Origin: a cf. Phormidesmis sp. LEGE 11477
GTDB lineage: Bacteria; Cyanobacteriota; Cyanobacteriia; Phormidesmidales; Phormidesmidaceae
DNA: 36,600 bases
NCBI RefSeq assembly: GCF_015207105.1
Contig: NZ_JADEXO010000058.1
Location: 1 to 36,600, forward strand
Direction: 5' to 3'
Numbering within the stretch: position 1 is the stretch's first letter; the number at the start of each line of letters is the position of its first letter. The notes under the pieces are model-generated. The model had not been told where the DNA came from, did no database searches, and saw nothing but the letters and a program-made list of their open reading frames with translations. Position numbers and translations under genes: made by a program. Positions 18,195 through 26,572 of this stretch are shown in pieces.

Positions 18195-19400
18195 ATGCCT
18201 GAGACTCTCTTTAAGATAGATCTCACTAAGCCTATGTCAGAGCAAGAGCTGCCTGGACACAATCGGTGGCATCCTGATATCCCGGCTGTGGTTTCTGTGA
18301 ATCCAGGAGACGTTTTTCGGATTGAGTGTAAAGACTGGACTGATGGACAAATCAAAGATAATGACAACCCTGACGATGTTCGCGATGTCGATCTGACCAA
18401 GGTTCACATGCTCAGCGGCCCGATTTGGGTGAATGGCGCAGAGCCCGGTGACATTTTAGTCGTAGACCTGGTTGATATCGGCGCACTCCAGGGCGACGAA
18501 TGGGGCTTTACCGGTATTTTTGCCAAAGAGAACGGTGGTGGATTTCTCACTGACCACTATCCCAAAGCAGCCAAGGCTATTTGGGACTTTCAAGGTATCT
18601 ATACCTCGTCTCGACACATTCCAGGCGTGAAATTTGCGGGCATCACCCACCCTGGGCTGATTGGCTGTGCGCCTTCCCAAGAGCTGCTAAATAAGTGGAA
18701 CCAGCGCGAAACCGAGCTAGTCAACACCGCGCCAGACCTGCGTACCTATGGCGCTGGACTATCGGGCGACGACCCAGTGCTAGCAGCACTGCCTAATCCG
18801 ACCAACGCCGTTCTCGGAAAGGTAGCCGATACTGACTTTGATCGGATCGCAGCAGAAGCGGCGCGAACGGTACCCCCCAGAGAGCACGGCGGCAACTGCG
18901 ATATCAAGAACCTTTCTAGAGGAACGCGCATTTACTTCCCTGTCTATGTAGAAGGCGCAAAACTTTCGATGGGCGATATTCACTTTTCGCAGGGCGATGG
19001 CGAAATCTCTTTTTGCGGCGCGATCGAGATGTCTGGCTACATCGATGTGCATGTAGACATTATCAAAGGCGGCGTTGATAAGTACGCTATGGTAAACCCA
19101 ATTTTCAAGCCGGGTCCGGTGGAGCCTCACTACTCAGAGTACCTGGTATTTGAAGGCATCTCGGTCGATGAATTTTCGGGTAAGCAGTACTACATGGATA
19201 CGCATATTGCCTATCGGCAAGCTTGTTTGAATACAATTGAGTATCTCAAAAAGTTTGGCTATACCGGAGAGCAAGCTTATCTACTGCTGAGCTGTGCGCC
19301 AGTAGAAGGACGAATTAGCGGCATCGTCGATATTCCCAACGCTTGCTGTACGCTGGCGCTACCGACTGCCATCTTTGATCAGCCAATTTTACCCACCTAG
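18195..19400 (+). CDS. fmdA: Formamidase, acetamidase/formamidase family
   Basis: Hydrolyses formamide (and possibly acetamide) to formate and ammonia. The 401-residue protein follows the FmdA family throughout: HNRWHPDIPAVVSVNPGDVF near residues 22-41, VHMLSGPIWVNGAEPGDIL near 71-89, KFAGITHPGLIGCAPS, PREHGGNCDIKNLSRGTRIY, LSMGDIHFSQGDGEI, and CAPVEGRISGIVDIPN near the C-terminus. This family is unrelated to the AmiE amidase upstream, so the island carries two independent amide-hydrolysing folds. ATG at 18195 has GAGGAG 9 bases upstream. The gene is the first after the transporter terminator and has its own NtcA-type promoter. The small FmdB gene follows 13 bases after its stop. Confidence 0.95.
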   Translation: MPETLFKIDLTKPMSEQELPGHNRWHPDIPAVVSVNPGDVFRIECKDWTDGQIKDNDNPDDVRDVDLTKVHMLSGPIWVNGAEPGDILVVDLVDIGALQGDEWGFTGIFAKENGGGFLTDHYPKAAKAIWDFQGIYTSSRHIPGVKFAGITHPGLIGCAPSQELLNKWNQRETELVNTAPDLRTYGAGLSGDDPVLAALPNPTNAVLGKVADTDFDRIAAEAARTVPPREHGGNCDIKNLSRGTRIYFPVYVEGAKLSMGDIHFSQGDGEISFCGAIEMSGYIDVHVDIIKGGVDKYAMVNPIFKPGPVEPHYSEYLVFEGISVDEFSGKQYYMDTHIAYRQACLNTIEYLKKFGYTGEQAYLLLSCAPVEGRISGIVDIPNACCTLALPTAIFDQPILPT

Positions 19401-19413
19401 AAAGGTACAACTA

Positions 19414-19698
19414 ATGCCCCTGTATGACTATAGCTGCAATGGCTGTGGCCCTTTTGAGGTATGGCACAAGATGGCGGAGACTGCCGTGCCTAGAAACTGC
19501 CCTGACTGCGATGCGATCGCATCTCGTATCTTCACCGCGCCCAATATCAGCTTAGGCTCAAGTAGTCTGCTCAAAAAGGTCGGCTCGCCTGAACCGCGCC
19601 TAGTCAAGCGCCAAAGCGAACCCGCTAAACCTCGCAATCAGGCAACTCGGCCAGGCAGCCGACCCTGGATGATAGGGCACGCAGCCGAAAGACTATAA
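19414..19698 (+). CDS. fmdB: FmdB-family zinc-ribbon protein
   Basis: A 94-residue protein with the FmdB signature: MPLYDYSCNGCG at the N-terminus, then NCPDCD, giving two CxxC pairs (Cys8/11 and Cys29/32) likely to bind zinc. A basic, proline-rich tail follows. Members were named after a putative regulator of formamidase genes in Methylophilus, but the biochemical role is unsettled. The open frame extends upstream into fmdA, but the ATG at 19414 gives the family N-terminus. Just after fmdA, so co-transcribed, and it ends before the terminator at 19746. Confidence 0.85.
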   Translation: MPLYDYSCNGCGPFEVWHKMAETAVPRNCPDCDAIASRIFTAPNISLGSSSLLKKVGSPEPRLVKRQSEPAKPRNQATRPGSRPWMIGHAAERL

Positions 19699-19745
19699 GC
19701 CTTTCGTGTGAAACAATTCCATAGTCGTTTTCCATAGTCGTTATT

Positions 19746-19786
19746 AGCGCTGGATGAAGAATCTCCTTCATCCAGCGCTTTCTTTT
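19746..19786 (+). terminator. Intrinsic terminator after fmdAB
   Basis: AGCGCTGGATGAAG (19746-19759) and its exact complement (19766-19779) form a perfect 14-base stem with a 6-base loop, followed by TTCTTTT. It ends the fmdA-fmdB transcript. Confidence 0.85.
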
Positions 19787-19790
19787 GAAA

Positions 19791-19830
19791 AGCAGAAATT
19801 TTAAGAGCAGAAATTTTAAGAGCAGAAAAT
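19791..19830 (+). repeat. Short tandem repeat, AGCAGAAATTTTAAG
   Basis: Two perfect 15-base copies and the first ten bases of a third, between the fmdB terminator and the small gene at 19919. Confidence 0.6.
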
Positions 19831-19918
19831 TCTGTATCGAAATATACAGATTTTTATATTTCGCCGACAGCGCTGTTTAGAATGAGTAAGACAAGCGATT
19901 CGAGACAAGCACACTTCA

Positions 19919-20299
19919 ATGACTTACTTTACTAGCCACCCAGGCGATGTCGGCTCTATCCACCAAGCCAACCTGCTTACTCTGCTCAGCCGTCGCCTAG
20001 AATCGGCGAAAGCACAGCACAATCAGTCTTTGGTAGCGGCTCTAGAGTATGAGTATCAGCAGCTAACAGCCGTAGCTACCCAGCCTCAAACCGCTTCAGC
20101 AGGTGGATATCTTCAGCAGCTATGGGCCAGCTTTGCCCAGACCCTGAGTGAATGGAACAAAGTTCAAATTGAGCAGGGTTTCAACGCGCAGGGGCATCCT
20201 ACTTGGTCTGCTTACAATCCTCAACTGGGCGAAACAATTTTGACTGAATCCAAAGCGGAAATGCACCAGTGGATTAGAAAACACTACTGGGGCAAATAA
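19919..20299 (+). CDS. Conserved-looking hypothetical protein
   Basis: A 126-residue soluble protein with no recognised domain. It is rich in Gln, Leu and Ala in the first half (helical, LTLLSRRLESAKAQHNQSLVAALEYEYQQL). The second half, LQQLWASFAQTLSEWNKVQIEQGF then a Trp/Tyr-rich end, has a composition typical of cyanobacterial hypothetical proteins. No signal peptide or membrane helix. The ATG at 19919 is preceded by a possible -10 TAGAAT at about 19876. It stands between fmdB and the convergent canonical ureC, with a terminator on its upstream side, so it is probably its own unit. Coding reality is likely from the codon pattern; the function is unknown. Confidence 0.7.
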   Translation: MTYFTSHPGDVGSIHQANLLTLLSRRLESAKAQHNQSLVAALEYEYQQLTAVATQPQTASAGGYLQQLWASFAQTLSEWNKVQIEQGFNAQGHPTWSAYNPQLGETILTESKAEMHQWIRKHYWGK

Positions 20300-20392
20300 A
20301 GTAGCTGGTAACCATCGGCTCTTCTATAGGTGTAGTCCTCTTTCTGTAAGCGTACGTCTGTAAGTGTGCGGCCACTGAAACGTCAGGCCGAG

Positions 20393-22132
20393 TTAGAACA
20401 GAAAGTAGCGCTGAGCCATCGGTAGGCTAGCTGCTGGTTCGCAGGTCAATAGCCTGCCGTCTACTCTCACTTCAAAGGTCTCTGGAGCGACCTCGATGTT
20501 TGGCATCACGCCGTTTAGCTTCAGATCTGTTTTCTTTACCTGTCTCGTGTCTGATACCGCTCGCAGGCGACTAGCCTCTAGTCCTAGCTGGGTAGCAATA
20601 TCGTCTGCCATTGCAGCTTGCGAAACAAACGTCAGCGCCGTACTTGACCTCGCTTTGCCATAGCTACCGAACATGGGCCGCATATGTACCGGCCCAGGCG
20701 TTGAAATGCTGGCATTCGCATCTCCCATCTGCGCCCAGGCAATGAAGCCCCCTTTCACCACAGTCTCTGGCTTCACCCCAAAGAAAGCGGGATTCCACAG
20801 GCATAGATCCGCAAGTTTGCCTTCTTCTACAGAGCCGATGACGTCTGAGATGCCGTGGGCGATCGCAGGATTAATCGTATACTTCGCTACATACCGCTTT
20901 GCCCGATAGTTATCGTGCGTCTCGCTAGTATTTTCAGGGTTGGGCAACAGTCCCTTTTGCACCTTCATCTTGTGCGCCGTTTGCCAAGTGCGAGTAATCA
21001 CCTCGCCCACTCGGCCCATCGCCTGCGAGTCAGACGCCATCATGCTAAACGCACCCATATCGTGTAGGAGATCTTCGGCGGCAATAGTCTCACGGCGAAT
21101 GCGAGACTCAGCAAACTTCACATCTTCTGGAATGTTCTTATCGAGATGATGACACACCATCAGCATGTCTTTGTGCTCATCAAAGGTGTTGATGGTGTAT
21201 GGCCGCGTGGGGTTAGTTGAAGCAGGCAGCACGTTGCTAAGCTTGCAAACTGTGAGAATGTCGGGAGAGTGTCCACCGCCTGCGCCTTCGGTGTGAAAAG
21301 TGTGAATCACTCTATCTTTAAAGGCGGCAATTGTTGTTTCTACATATCCAGACTCGTTAAGAGAGTCGGTGTGAATGGCAACCTGCACATCATAGTCATC
21401 TGCAACAGAAAGGCAATTGTCAATCGCGGCTGCTGTCGTCCCCCAATCTTCGTGCAGCTTCAGTCCCATTGCGCCAGCTCGCACCTGCGCGACTAGTTCC
21501 TGTGGCTGACTAGAGTTGCCTTTGCCCATAAAACCTAGATTTACAGGAAAGGCTTCGGCAGCTTCAAGCATGCGGTGAATGTTCCACGCGCCAGGCGTGC
21601 AGGTGGTGGCGAGTGTGCCTGTAGCGGGTCCGGTACCGCCGCCGAGCATAGTTGTCACGCCCGATGCGATCGCCACTTCAATCTGCTGCGGACAAATAAA
21701 GTGAATATGCGAATCAATCGCCCCCGCCGTCAGGATCTTGCCTTCCCCGGCAATAATCTCCGTACTCGGGCCGATAATAATGTCAATGTCGTTCTGCGTA
21801 TAGGGATTGCCCGCCTTTCCGATTTTGGCGATCTTCCCATCTTTGATACCGACATCTGCTTTCACCACGCCCCACCAGTCGAGAATCAGCGCGTTGGTGA
21901 TCACCGTATCGACCGCGCCATCTGCCCTTGAGATAGGAGACTGACCCATACCGTCACGAATGACCTTGCCGCCGCCGAACTTCACTTCATCGCCGTAGTA
22001 GGTGCCCTCGTATGTAGTCAGATCCTGTTCGACTTCTAGAAATAGTTCGGTATCGGCTAAGCGGATGCGATCGCCTACCGTCGGACCAAAGGTATCAGCA
22101 TAGTCACGGCGGCTAATATAGTTACTCATCAT
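20393..22132 (-). CDS. ureC: Urease alpha subunit, canonical type
   Basis: A second urease catalytic subunit, 579 residues. The active-site set is intact: His142/His144 (SHIHF), Lys225 (GLKLHEDW), His254, His280 ([12 protein letters not shown]), Cys327-His328 (MVCHH), Asp368 (ASDSQAMGR). Unlike the ureC at 6861, it has the ordinary HFICPQQ and [11 protein letters not shown] signatures of typical ureases. The N-terminus may be MSNYIS (ATG at 22129), since two Met codons are adjacent. No ureA or ureB lies beside it, although cyanobacterial urease genes are often scattered. It is therefore likely the housekeeping urease subunit, which pairs with UreA and UreB encoded elsewhere, or is an orphan that shares the UreAB of the divergent operon. 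Overlap of the two sets is not determinable here. Confidence 0.95.
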   Translation of the reverse strand: MMSNYISRRDYADTFGPTVGDRIRLADTELFLEVEQDLTTYEGTYYGDEVKFGGGKVIRDGMGQSPISRADGAVDTVITNALILDWWGVVKADVGIKDGKIAKIGKAGNPYTQNDIDIIIGPSTEIIAGEGKILTAGAIDSHIHFICPQQIEVAIASGVTTMLGGGTGPATGTLATTCTPGAWNIHRMLEAAEAFPVNLGFMGKGNSSQPQELVAQVRAGAMGLKLHEDWGTTAAAIDNCLSVADDYDVQVAIHTDSLNESGYVETTIAAFKDRVIHTFHTEGAGGGHSPDILTVCKLSNVLPASTNPTRPYTINTFDEHKDMLMVCHHLDKNIPEDVKFAESRIRRETIAAEDLLHDMGAFSMMASDSQAMGRVGEVITRTWQTAHKMKVQKGLLPNPENTSETHDNYRAKRYVAKYTINPAIAHGISDVIGSVEEGKLADLCLWNPAFFGVKPETVVKGGFIAWAQMGDANASISTPGPVHMRPMFGSYGKARSSTALTFVSQAAMADDIATQLGLEASRLRAVSDTRQVKKTDLKLNGVMPNIEVAPETFEVRVDGRLLTCEPAASLPMAQRYFLF

Positions 22133-22171
22133 TCAAATCTAGAGGAGGGCAAATCAGACTGAGTTTAGCTT

Positions 22172-22185
22172 GTACTCTCCCATAC
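22172..22185. promoter_or_regulatory. NtcA-like palindrome upstream of canonical ureC
   Basis: GTACTCTCCCATAC is a perfect GTAN8TAC palindrome 40 bases before the ureC start. No TAN3T lies 22-23 bases further, so the canonical activator geometry is missing. Such palindromes are also expected by chance roughly once per 4 kb, so this is only a candidate. Confidence 0.3.
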
Positions 22186-22439
22186 TGCGATTCGCAAGGT
22201 TAGATAGATGGGCTACCAACTTTTATAAAATTTACAAACTGACAGCACTCCTATAGGAGCAACTTATGAGCCTTAGTGGTGTAGAAAACTCAAAGTAGTC
22301 ATTAAAGAGTCTCATCCTAAGAAACAAGTGATGTGAGAGAACTCGATACGATAGTCTCAGTCGTGCTGCTTGCGAATAGCGCTTTTTAACGACTATCGTT
22401 TGTAGACTAATAGTGGCTGTGTGAATAGACAAGGAACTT

Positions 22440-22578
22440 ATGACGCAACCGCGAAAGTCACAGGCAACGGTTCGTTGATAAGTATCGCCAGTCGTACCAA
22501 GATTTGTTTGCTGAGGTGCGGAGCTATGAAGCGTTAAAACGGTTGCACGTCGGCATGATCTCTGAAGTGAACCCCTAA
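22440..22578 (+). pseudogene. IS701-family transposase, N-terminal remnant
   Basis: The ATG at 22440 starts MTQPRKSQATV. The reading then shifts frame, with a likely loss of five bases, and continues RFVDKYRQSYQDLFAEV and the EALKRLHVGMISE segment, ending at TAA. This is the typical N-terminus of cyanobacterial IS701/IS4-type transposases (family: F-I-D-K-Y ... F-E-A-F-K-x-L-H-x-G-M-I-S-E). The rest of the transposase is absent, so this is an inactive fossil. Identification by recall of the family, not by search. Confidence 0.6.
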
Positions 22579-22820
22579 ATTTGGATGGTGAAAACGCATA
22601 TACATAATAGAGATTACCTGCAAGCAGATTAGCAACCTCTACGGCCTAGGAGACTGAGTTGAGTAGATCTTAAGCAAAGACAGAACTAGTTAGGCTAGGC
22701 GGACTTTCGAGTGACTTAGTACGAATAGGTTGGACGGTAGTGGGAGATCGTCCTAAGCGCTTACTTAACGGTGGCTTTGTATACACCACTACTTCATTCT
22801 GAGGGTTCGGTTCTTGTTAA

Positions 22821-23090
22821 CCTCCGAAAACCGACGTTGTTTCAGTCTTTCAACAACACTACTATCGGAATGAAAGACAAGGCCGGAAACATTGGCTTAA
22901 CGACCTGCTGCTCAATCTTCAGCCTCGGGTCACCCTAAATCTACTGAAGCATTGGCTTGACATCTATCCCAATTCTCGTTTGGTAGACCGCTTTAGCTCT
23001 CTCATCAAATGTATCGACCAGTACGCGGGCGCACTTATCCATTCAGCGGACAAAGTCCGCTTCCTCTTCGCTTCTTCCTGTAGTCATTAG
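22821..23090 (+). pseudogene. Open frame without start codon, possible gene remnant
   Basis: An 89-codon open frame immediately after a stop codon, with no ATG or plausible GTG/TTG start. It translates to protein-like sequence (VSVFQQHYYRNERQG, then KHWLNDLLLN, KHWLDIYPNSRLVDRF, SLIKCIDQYAG). No family is recognised. It may be a relic of a mobile or accessory gene, or a chance open frame. Confidence 0.35.
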
Positions 23091-23579
23091 AAAGTGATAT
23101 AGCATTAGGTAACCGCTAATCCATAGCACATGGGCTGAAAGTTTTATGTGACACTTTCTATCAAATGTGTGCCACTCTCTATCAAAATAGTTGGCGTTTA
23201 TGAAAATCTCGATGTAAAATACTGGTATCAAATCGAACAACTAACTGCACATCTAAATTCTAAAACCGTCTGGCAATTCGAACTTGATAGGTTGTGTTGG
23301 TTCAGCCGAACAGATGGTAAAATGATAGGTGAATAAACAAGAGTAAACTTGTTGTGCTTGAGCCTAGGTCTAAATTCTACGATTTTTCTAATGTGATGCA
23401 TCGCTAGTAGTCGTCCTAAAAACGCAAAGTCAGTTTATTCAAAGCTAGGGACTTAACCAGACCTGGCTAAACAAGGGTGTACGTGTTTACTCAGAAGATT
23501 GACCAATAGAACCTGTAGCGAAAGATACAACTGCTAAGAATCCTGATTCTAGAGATGCTTAGTTTGTAAGATAACTGTG

Positions 23580-24662
23580 ATGGAAAAGTTAGTGTCCGTG
23601 GTTGTGCCCTGCTTTAACGCAGACTGCTGGATTGGGGAGGCAATCGATAGCTGCCTTAATCAAACCTACTCTAATGTTGAAATCATAGTGATTGACGATG
23701 GCTCAACAGATAATTCCTTAAACATTATTAAGAGCTATGGAGACCGAGTGAGATGGGAAAGCGTACCAAACAAGGGCTCTAATTCAGCCAGGAATAAAGG
23801 ATTCTCGATTTCCAAGGGTGAATATATATTATTTCTAGATGCAGACGACTACATCCTGCCTGAGAGAATAGAAAAGCAGGTTAAGCAGCTAGAAAAAACT
23901 GGAGCAGACGTTGTTTTTAGCAGCGTGAAAAGCCAAAAGCATTTGCCTAATGGAACTTTGGTATACGGCAAATCTTCTGATGAGCGTTTCTATCTACCAG
24001 GCGATGACATTGTGTTCTCATTGCTGACAGGTAGACGCTTAGCACACACCTTAAGTCCGATATTTACTAGGGATGCGGTTGCAAATAGTGGAGGCTGGGA
24101 CGCCAATATCACATGTTCTCAGGACCGCGATTTTATTCTTTCTGTCGCACTTAGCGGCGCTAAGTTTTCCTTTTTGCCTGGTTACTATTCCATTTATCGC
24201 CAGTATACGAATGAAAGAAGGGTATCTTCTAAAGAAAAACAGGCGCGAATTGAAAGTGAACTTTTGCGAACAGAAAAAGCTGAAAAAGAACTGAAGAAGA
24301 AAAGGCGTAGCCAAGAGTACGCGACTGCTATTGCCGAGGCGTACTTTAGAACGCTTCTGCACTATTCGAACCACTTCTCACATTCTCAGTATCTAAAAGT
24401 CTTAAAACAAATAAGACGTGTAGATCCAAACTACAGACCAGATTTCATTGCTCTCAACGTCAGCTCTCCGCTATACAAGCTGCTAAATGGAGCTTTCGGT
24501 TTCTGGAATGCCTCTGTAATCTACAAAGTTGCTAAGGATACCATGAGTTTCTTTCCCAGATTTAAGCGGAAGAGAGTCAATAACGCCTTATGTGAGTGTA
24601 ACCCTGTTTCGGATAGGGTGTCGCGTGAAGGTAAGAACATCAATGCCAAAGTGCTTTCGTAA
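23580..24662 (+). CDS. Family 2 glycosyltransferase
   Basis: A 360-residue GT-A glycosyltransferase, probably acting on surface polysaccharide. The N-terminal domain has VSVVVPCFNADCWIGEAI, SCLNQTYSNVEIIVIDDGSTD with the nucleotide-binding aspartates, and the metal-binding DADD at 87-90. A Lys/Glu-rich segment near 215-245 and a helical C-terminal part follow. The ATG at 23580 is preferred to the adjacent GTG at 23577. The last 15-20 residues (from about VSREGKN) are read from DNA that on the other strand encodes the C-terminal HFGIDVLTF of a transposase fragment, so the native 3' end has probably been replaced by an insertion scar. No obvious sugar-nucleotide or flippase genes lie nearby, apart from the PRTase-HAD gene downstream. 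Confidence 0.85.
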   Translation: MEKLVSVVVPCFNADCWIGEAIDSCLNQTYSNVEIIVIDDGSTDNSLNIIKSYGDRVRWESVPNKGSNSARNKGFSISKGEYILFLDADDYILPERIEKQVKQLEKTGADVVFSSVKSQKHLPNGTLVYGKSSDERFYLPGDDIVFSLLTGRRLAHTLSPIFTRDAVANSGGWDANITCSQDRDFILSVALSGAKFSFLPGYYSIYRQYTNERRVSSKEKQARIESELLRTEKAEKELKKKRRSQEYATAIAEAYFRTLLHYSNHFSHSQYLKVLKQIRRVDPNYRPDFIALNVSSPLYKLLNGAFGFWNASVIYKVAKDTMSFFPRFKRKRVNNALCECNPVSDRVSREGKNINAKVLS

Positions 24663-24900
24663 CAGAATGTGCAGTGTATGACTAGCAACCTTAGCAGCGA
24701 CGTGAGTGCAAATGCCCGAGACTTTCTTGCGCAGTAAGTGCTCTAGATGGCGTCCAGTATTCTGGATTTCGTTGAACACCCCTTCAATCCGTTCGCGAAA
24801 CTTGCTCAGTAGTCGGTTGAACTCAAGTGGGTTCTGTTGATGTTGATTGCGACGCATCGGTGAGAACGTGAGTTCGATAGCAGAAAAGCGTGCAGAAAAA
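24621..24900 (-). pseudogene. DDE transposase C-terminal fragment
   Basis: On the minus strand the frame reads FSAIELTFSPMRRNQHQQN, then FRERIEGVFNEIQNTGRHLE, then HLLRKKVSGICTHVAAKV and LLRKHFGIDVLTF. This is the conserved C-terminal end of a DDE-type IS transposase (R-x-R-I-E-G-x-F-N-x-x-Q-N-T-G-R with a final F-G-I-D-V-x-T-F). It has no N-terminal part and is cut near 24900, just before the IS982 remnant. Its 3' end overlaps the glycosyltransferase gene in antisense. The IS family was not certain; it differs from the IS982 protein beside it. Confidence 0.6.
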
Positions 24901-24949
24901 AGGGTTGGGACATAAGCTCGAAGTAATCAGACAAAGAGCAATCCCAACC

Positions 24950-25457
24950 ATGATATCTAGTGTATACCGCCTCGATCTAACAACGCTCTTCTGCGACATC
25001 GACGACTTCTGGAACGAATACGACTGCTACTGTGAGCGTCATATCAAAAGCTCATAGCGCTGGCACCGACACCTGCGAACACCGATGACCGAAAGCCGAT
25101 TCGTGAGATGACGAAAGACCTCCTGGGCAAGCTGTTTGGCGACCGAGGCTATGTTTTACAGGCGTTGTTCGAAGAACTCTTTGAGCGTGGCTTGACGTTC
25201 ATTTCCAAACGCAAGAAGACTATGAAGAACACGCTGGTTAAGCTCAGAGACAAGATTCTCTTGCGTAAGCACGCCATCATCGAGTCAGTCGACGACCAGC
25301 TTAGAACATCTGTCAGATTGAGCATTCTAGACATCGCAGTCGCTTCAACTTTCTAGTCAACCTGTTGGCTGGTTTGATTTCCTACTCGTACCACCCGAAG
25401 AAGCCGTCCTTACAACTGCCTGATTTTGACCGATGGGCTCTGCCTCAAGCCTACTGA
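24950..25457 (+). pseudogene. IS982-family transposase, internally deleted and frameshifted
   Basis: An N-terminal piece from the ATG at 24950 (DLTTLFCDIDDFWNEY) ends at a stop after about 35 residues. After a large internal deletion, a second frame reads PANTDDRKPIREMTKDLLGK and LFGDRGYVLQALFEELFERG, then MKNTLVKLRDKILLRKHAI and IESVDDQL; a further frameshift leads to [20 protein letters not shown] and the final WALPQAY. These are the defining parts of IS982 transposases: F-C-H-I-D-D-F at the N-terminus, N-T-D-D-R-K-P, G-D-x-G-Y and [17 protein letters not shown] and TCCCAACC flank the 5' leader as an inverted pair at about 24903-24949. The element is inactive. Confidence 0.75.
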
Positions 25458-25624
25458 CTGTCGAACTCACGTTCTTTTTTACGGTTTCCTTTAGTCATTG
25501 AAGAGCGATAGAAGCGCAGGCAGGTGTGAATTGCAACAGTTTTTGTTGCGGAACATAAGCTTCTCTTGGATTGCCCAGCCTTAGCTACTTTGGTCTCAGA
25601 TTAAAAACCCATAGGGTAGCACTT

Positions 25625-26572
25625 TCAAAACTTCCCTGTACCACTAAGCTTAAGTTTCTTGAGCTGTTTTAGTTTTCTAAGGCGTTTAAGGACTCTACCT
25701 CTATTCCGCTCCACAAAAGTGGGGTTGATGACTTGCCGAGTGTCAACACAAAAAACTGACTTTCCGGTAATTTGAGAAATTTCCTTAGACTGTAACTCGC
25801 TACTTTCTATGAACAGGGCGCTCTTAGTCTCAAGATATACCTTGGCTTTATGAGTCGAGTAGCAATTTGCCTCTCTTCGTGCTTGCTTATTGGGCAAATT
25901 GAGCATAATGAGCTCTCCGTACTCGATACCGTTCTGCTGTAGCCATGCTTCTGTCTGTGGCCGGTACTTCTCTAGCCGATTAGTAACAATGTAGCCAAGT
26001 TTGACAGTGGGTCGCATATAGGGCTTTACGGTTTGAATAAATTCTATGTAATTCGTTGAGTCGTCGTTTTCTTCTCGACTGGGATCTCGACATAGGACGC
26101 CATCTAAATCGACGCAGGATGCGTTCAGCACATCGTGATGCATTAGATTCCACTCGAACAATCTAGGCGTAGGACAATCTTCATAGCAGATATCGACTAG
26201 ACCCTTCTGCTTGCCCGGGCCAAAAACTGCAGCGTAGAGAATTTCTTTATCAGGATATCTATCGTCAATACGTGACTTAATCTCTTTGATCGAGTAGCCT
26301 GAGCGCACGCTATCGTCGATAACCAAAACTCTTCTACACTCATCAAATGATTTTGTTCTATCTCTCAGCCTGCGCCCGGTTTCAAACAGCCGACCGGCTA
26401 TAAATCCTTCGACATCTGTTAACAGTGAGTTGGTATGAAGGGCTAACATGCTGGCAGCAAGCATTCCACTTCTAGGTATTCCAACAATTAAATCAATATC
26501 TTTAGGGTTTCTACTGATGTTTTTAACAATGCAGCTGTTGAGATCGGCAACCGAACGGTAGTGATAGTCCAT
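25625..26572 (-). CDS. Phosphoribosyltransferase-HAD fusion protein
   Basis: A 315-residue two-domain protein. Residues 1-130 form a type I phosphoribosyltransferase: DLIVGIPRSGMLAASMLA at 27-44, and the PRPP loop VLVIDDSVRSGYS at 82-94 with its paired acidic residues. Residues from 150 form a HAD-like domain with motif I DLDGVL (155-160) and motif II YIVTNR (194-199, Thr197). The C-terminus is highly basic (RVLKRLRKLKQLKKLKL). The pairing of a PRTase with a HAD phosphatase suggests a nucleotide- or sugar-phosphate-handling role, and such proteins occur next to polysaccharide genes. Here the only relevant neighbour is the glycosyltransferase about 960 bases away across an IS scar. Substrate not determined. 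The ATG at 26572 starts the frame. Confidence 0.8.
   Translation of the reverse strand: MDYHYRSVADLNSCIVKNISRNPKDIDLIVGIPRSGMLAASMLALHTNSLLTDVEGFIAGRLFETGRRLRDRTKSFDECRRVLVIDDSVRSGYSIKEIKSRIDDRYPDKEILYAAVFGPGKQKGLVDICYEDCPTPRLFEWNLMHHDVLNASCVDLDGVLCRDPSREENDDSTNYIEFIQTVKPYMRPTVKLGYIVTNRLEKYRPQTEAWLQQNGIEYGELIMLNLPNKQARREANCYSTHKAKVYLETKSALFIESSELQSKEISQITGKSVFCVDTRQVINPTFVERNRGRVLKRLRKLKQLKKLKLSGTGKF

Larger units (their letters stand above)
22133..23579. other. Decayed, gene-poor region with transposase remnants
   Basis: About 1.4 kb with no intact gene. It contains a degraded IS701-type transposase N-terminus (22440-22578), an 89-codon open frame lacking a start (22821-23090), a perfect palindrome CTCCTATAGGAG (22248-22259), and near-direct repeats around 23150-23190 with CACTTTCTATCAAA and CACTCTCTATCAAA. 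A 62-codon frame at 23148-23336 was not judged convincing. The rest has no recognisable features. Confidence 0.5.

Noticed and set aside
23148-23336. 62-codon plus-strand open frame
   Set aside because: Weak composition, no ribosome site, placed in a decayed region with direct repeats.
23050-25500. Similarity between the ends near 23080 (TAGTCATTAGAAAG) and 25492 (TAGTCATTGAAGAG) as a pair of terminal repeats
   Set aside because: The shared part is short and interrupted, and they are in the same orientation around unrelated remnants, so it could be chance.
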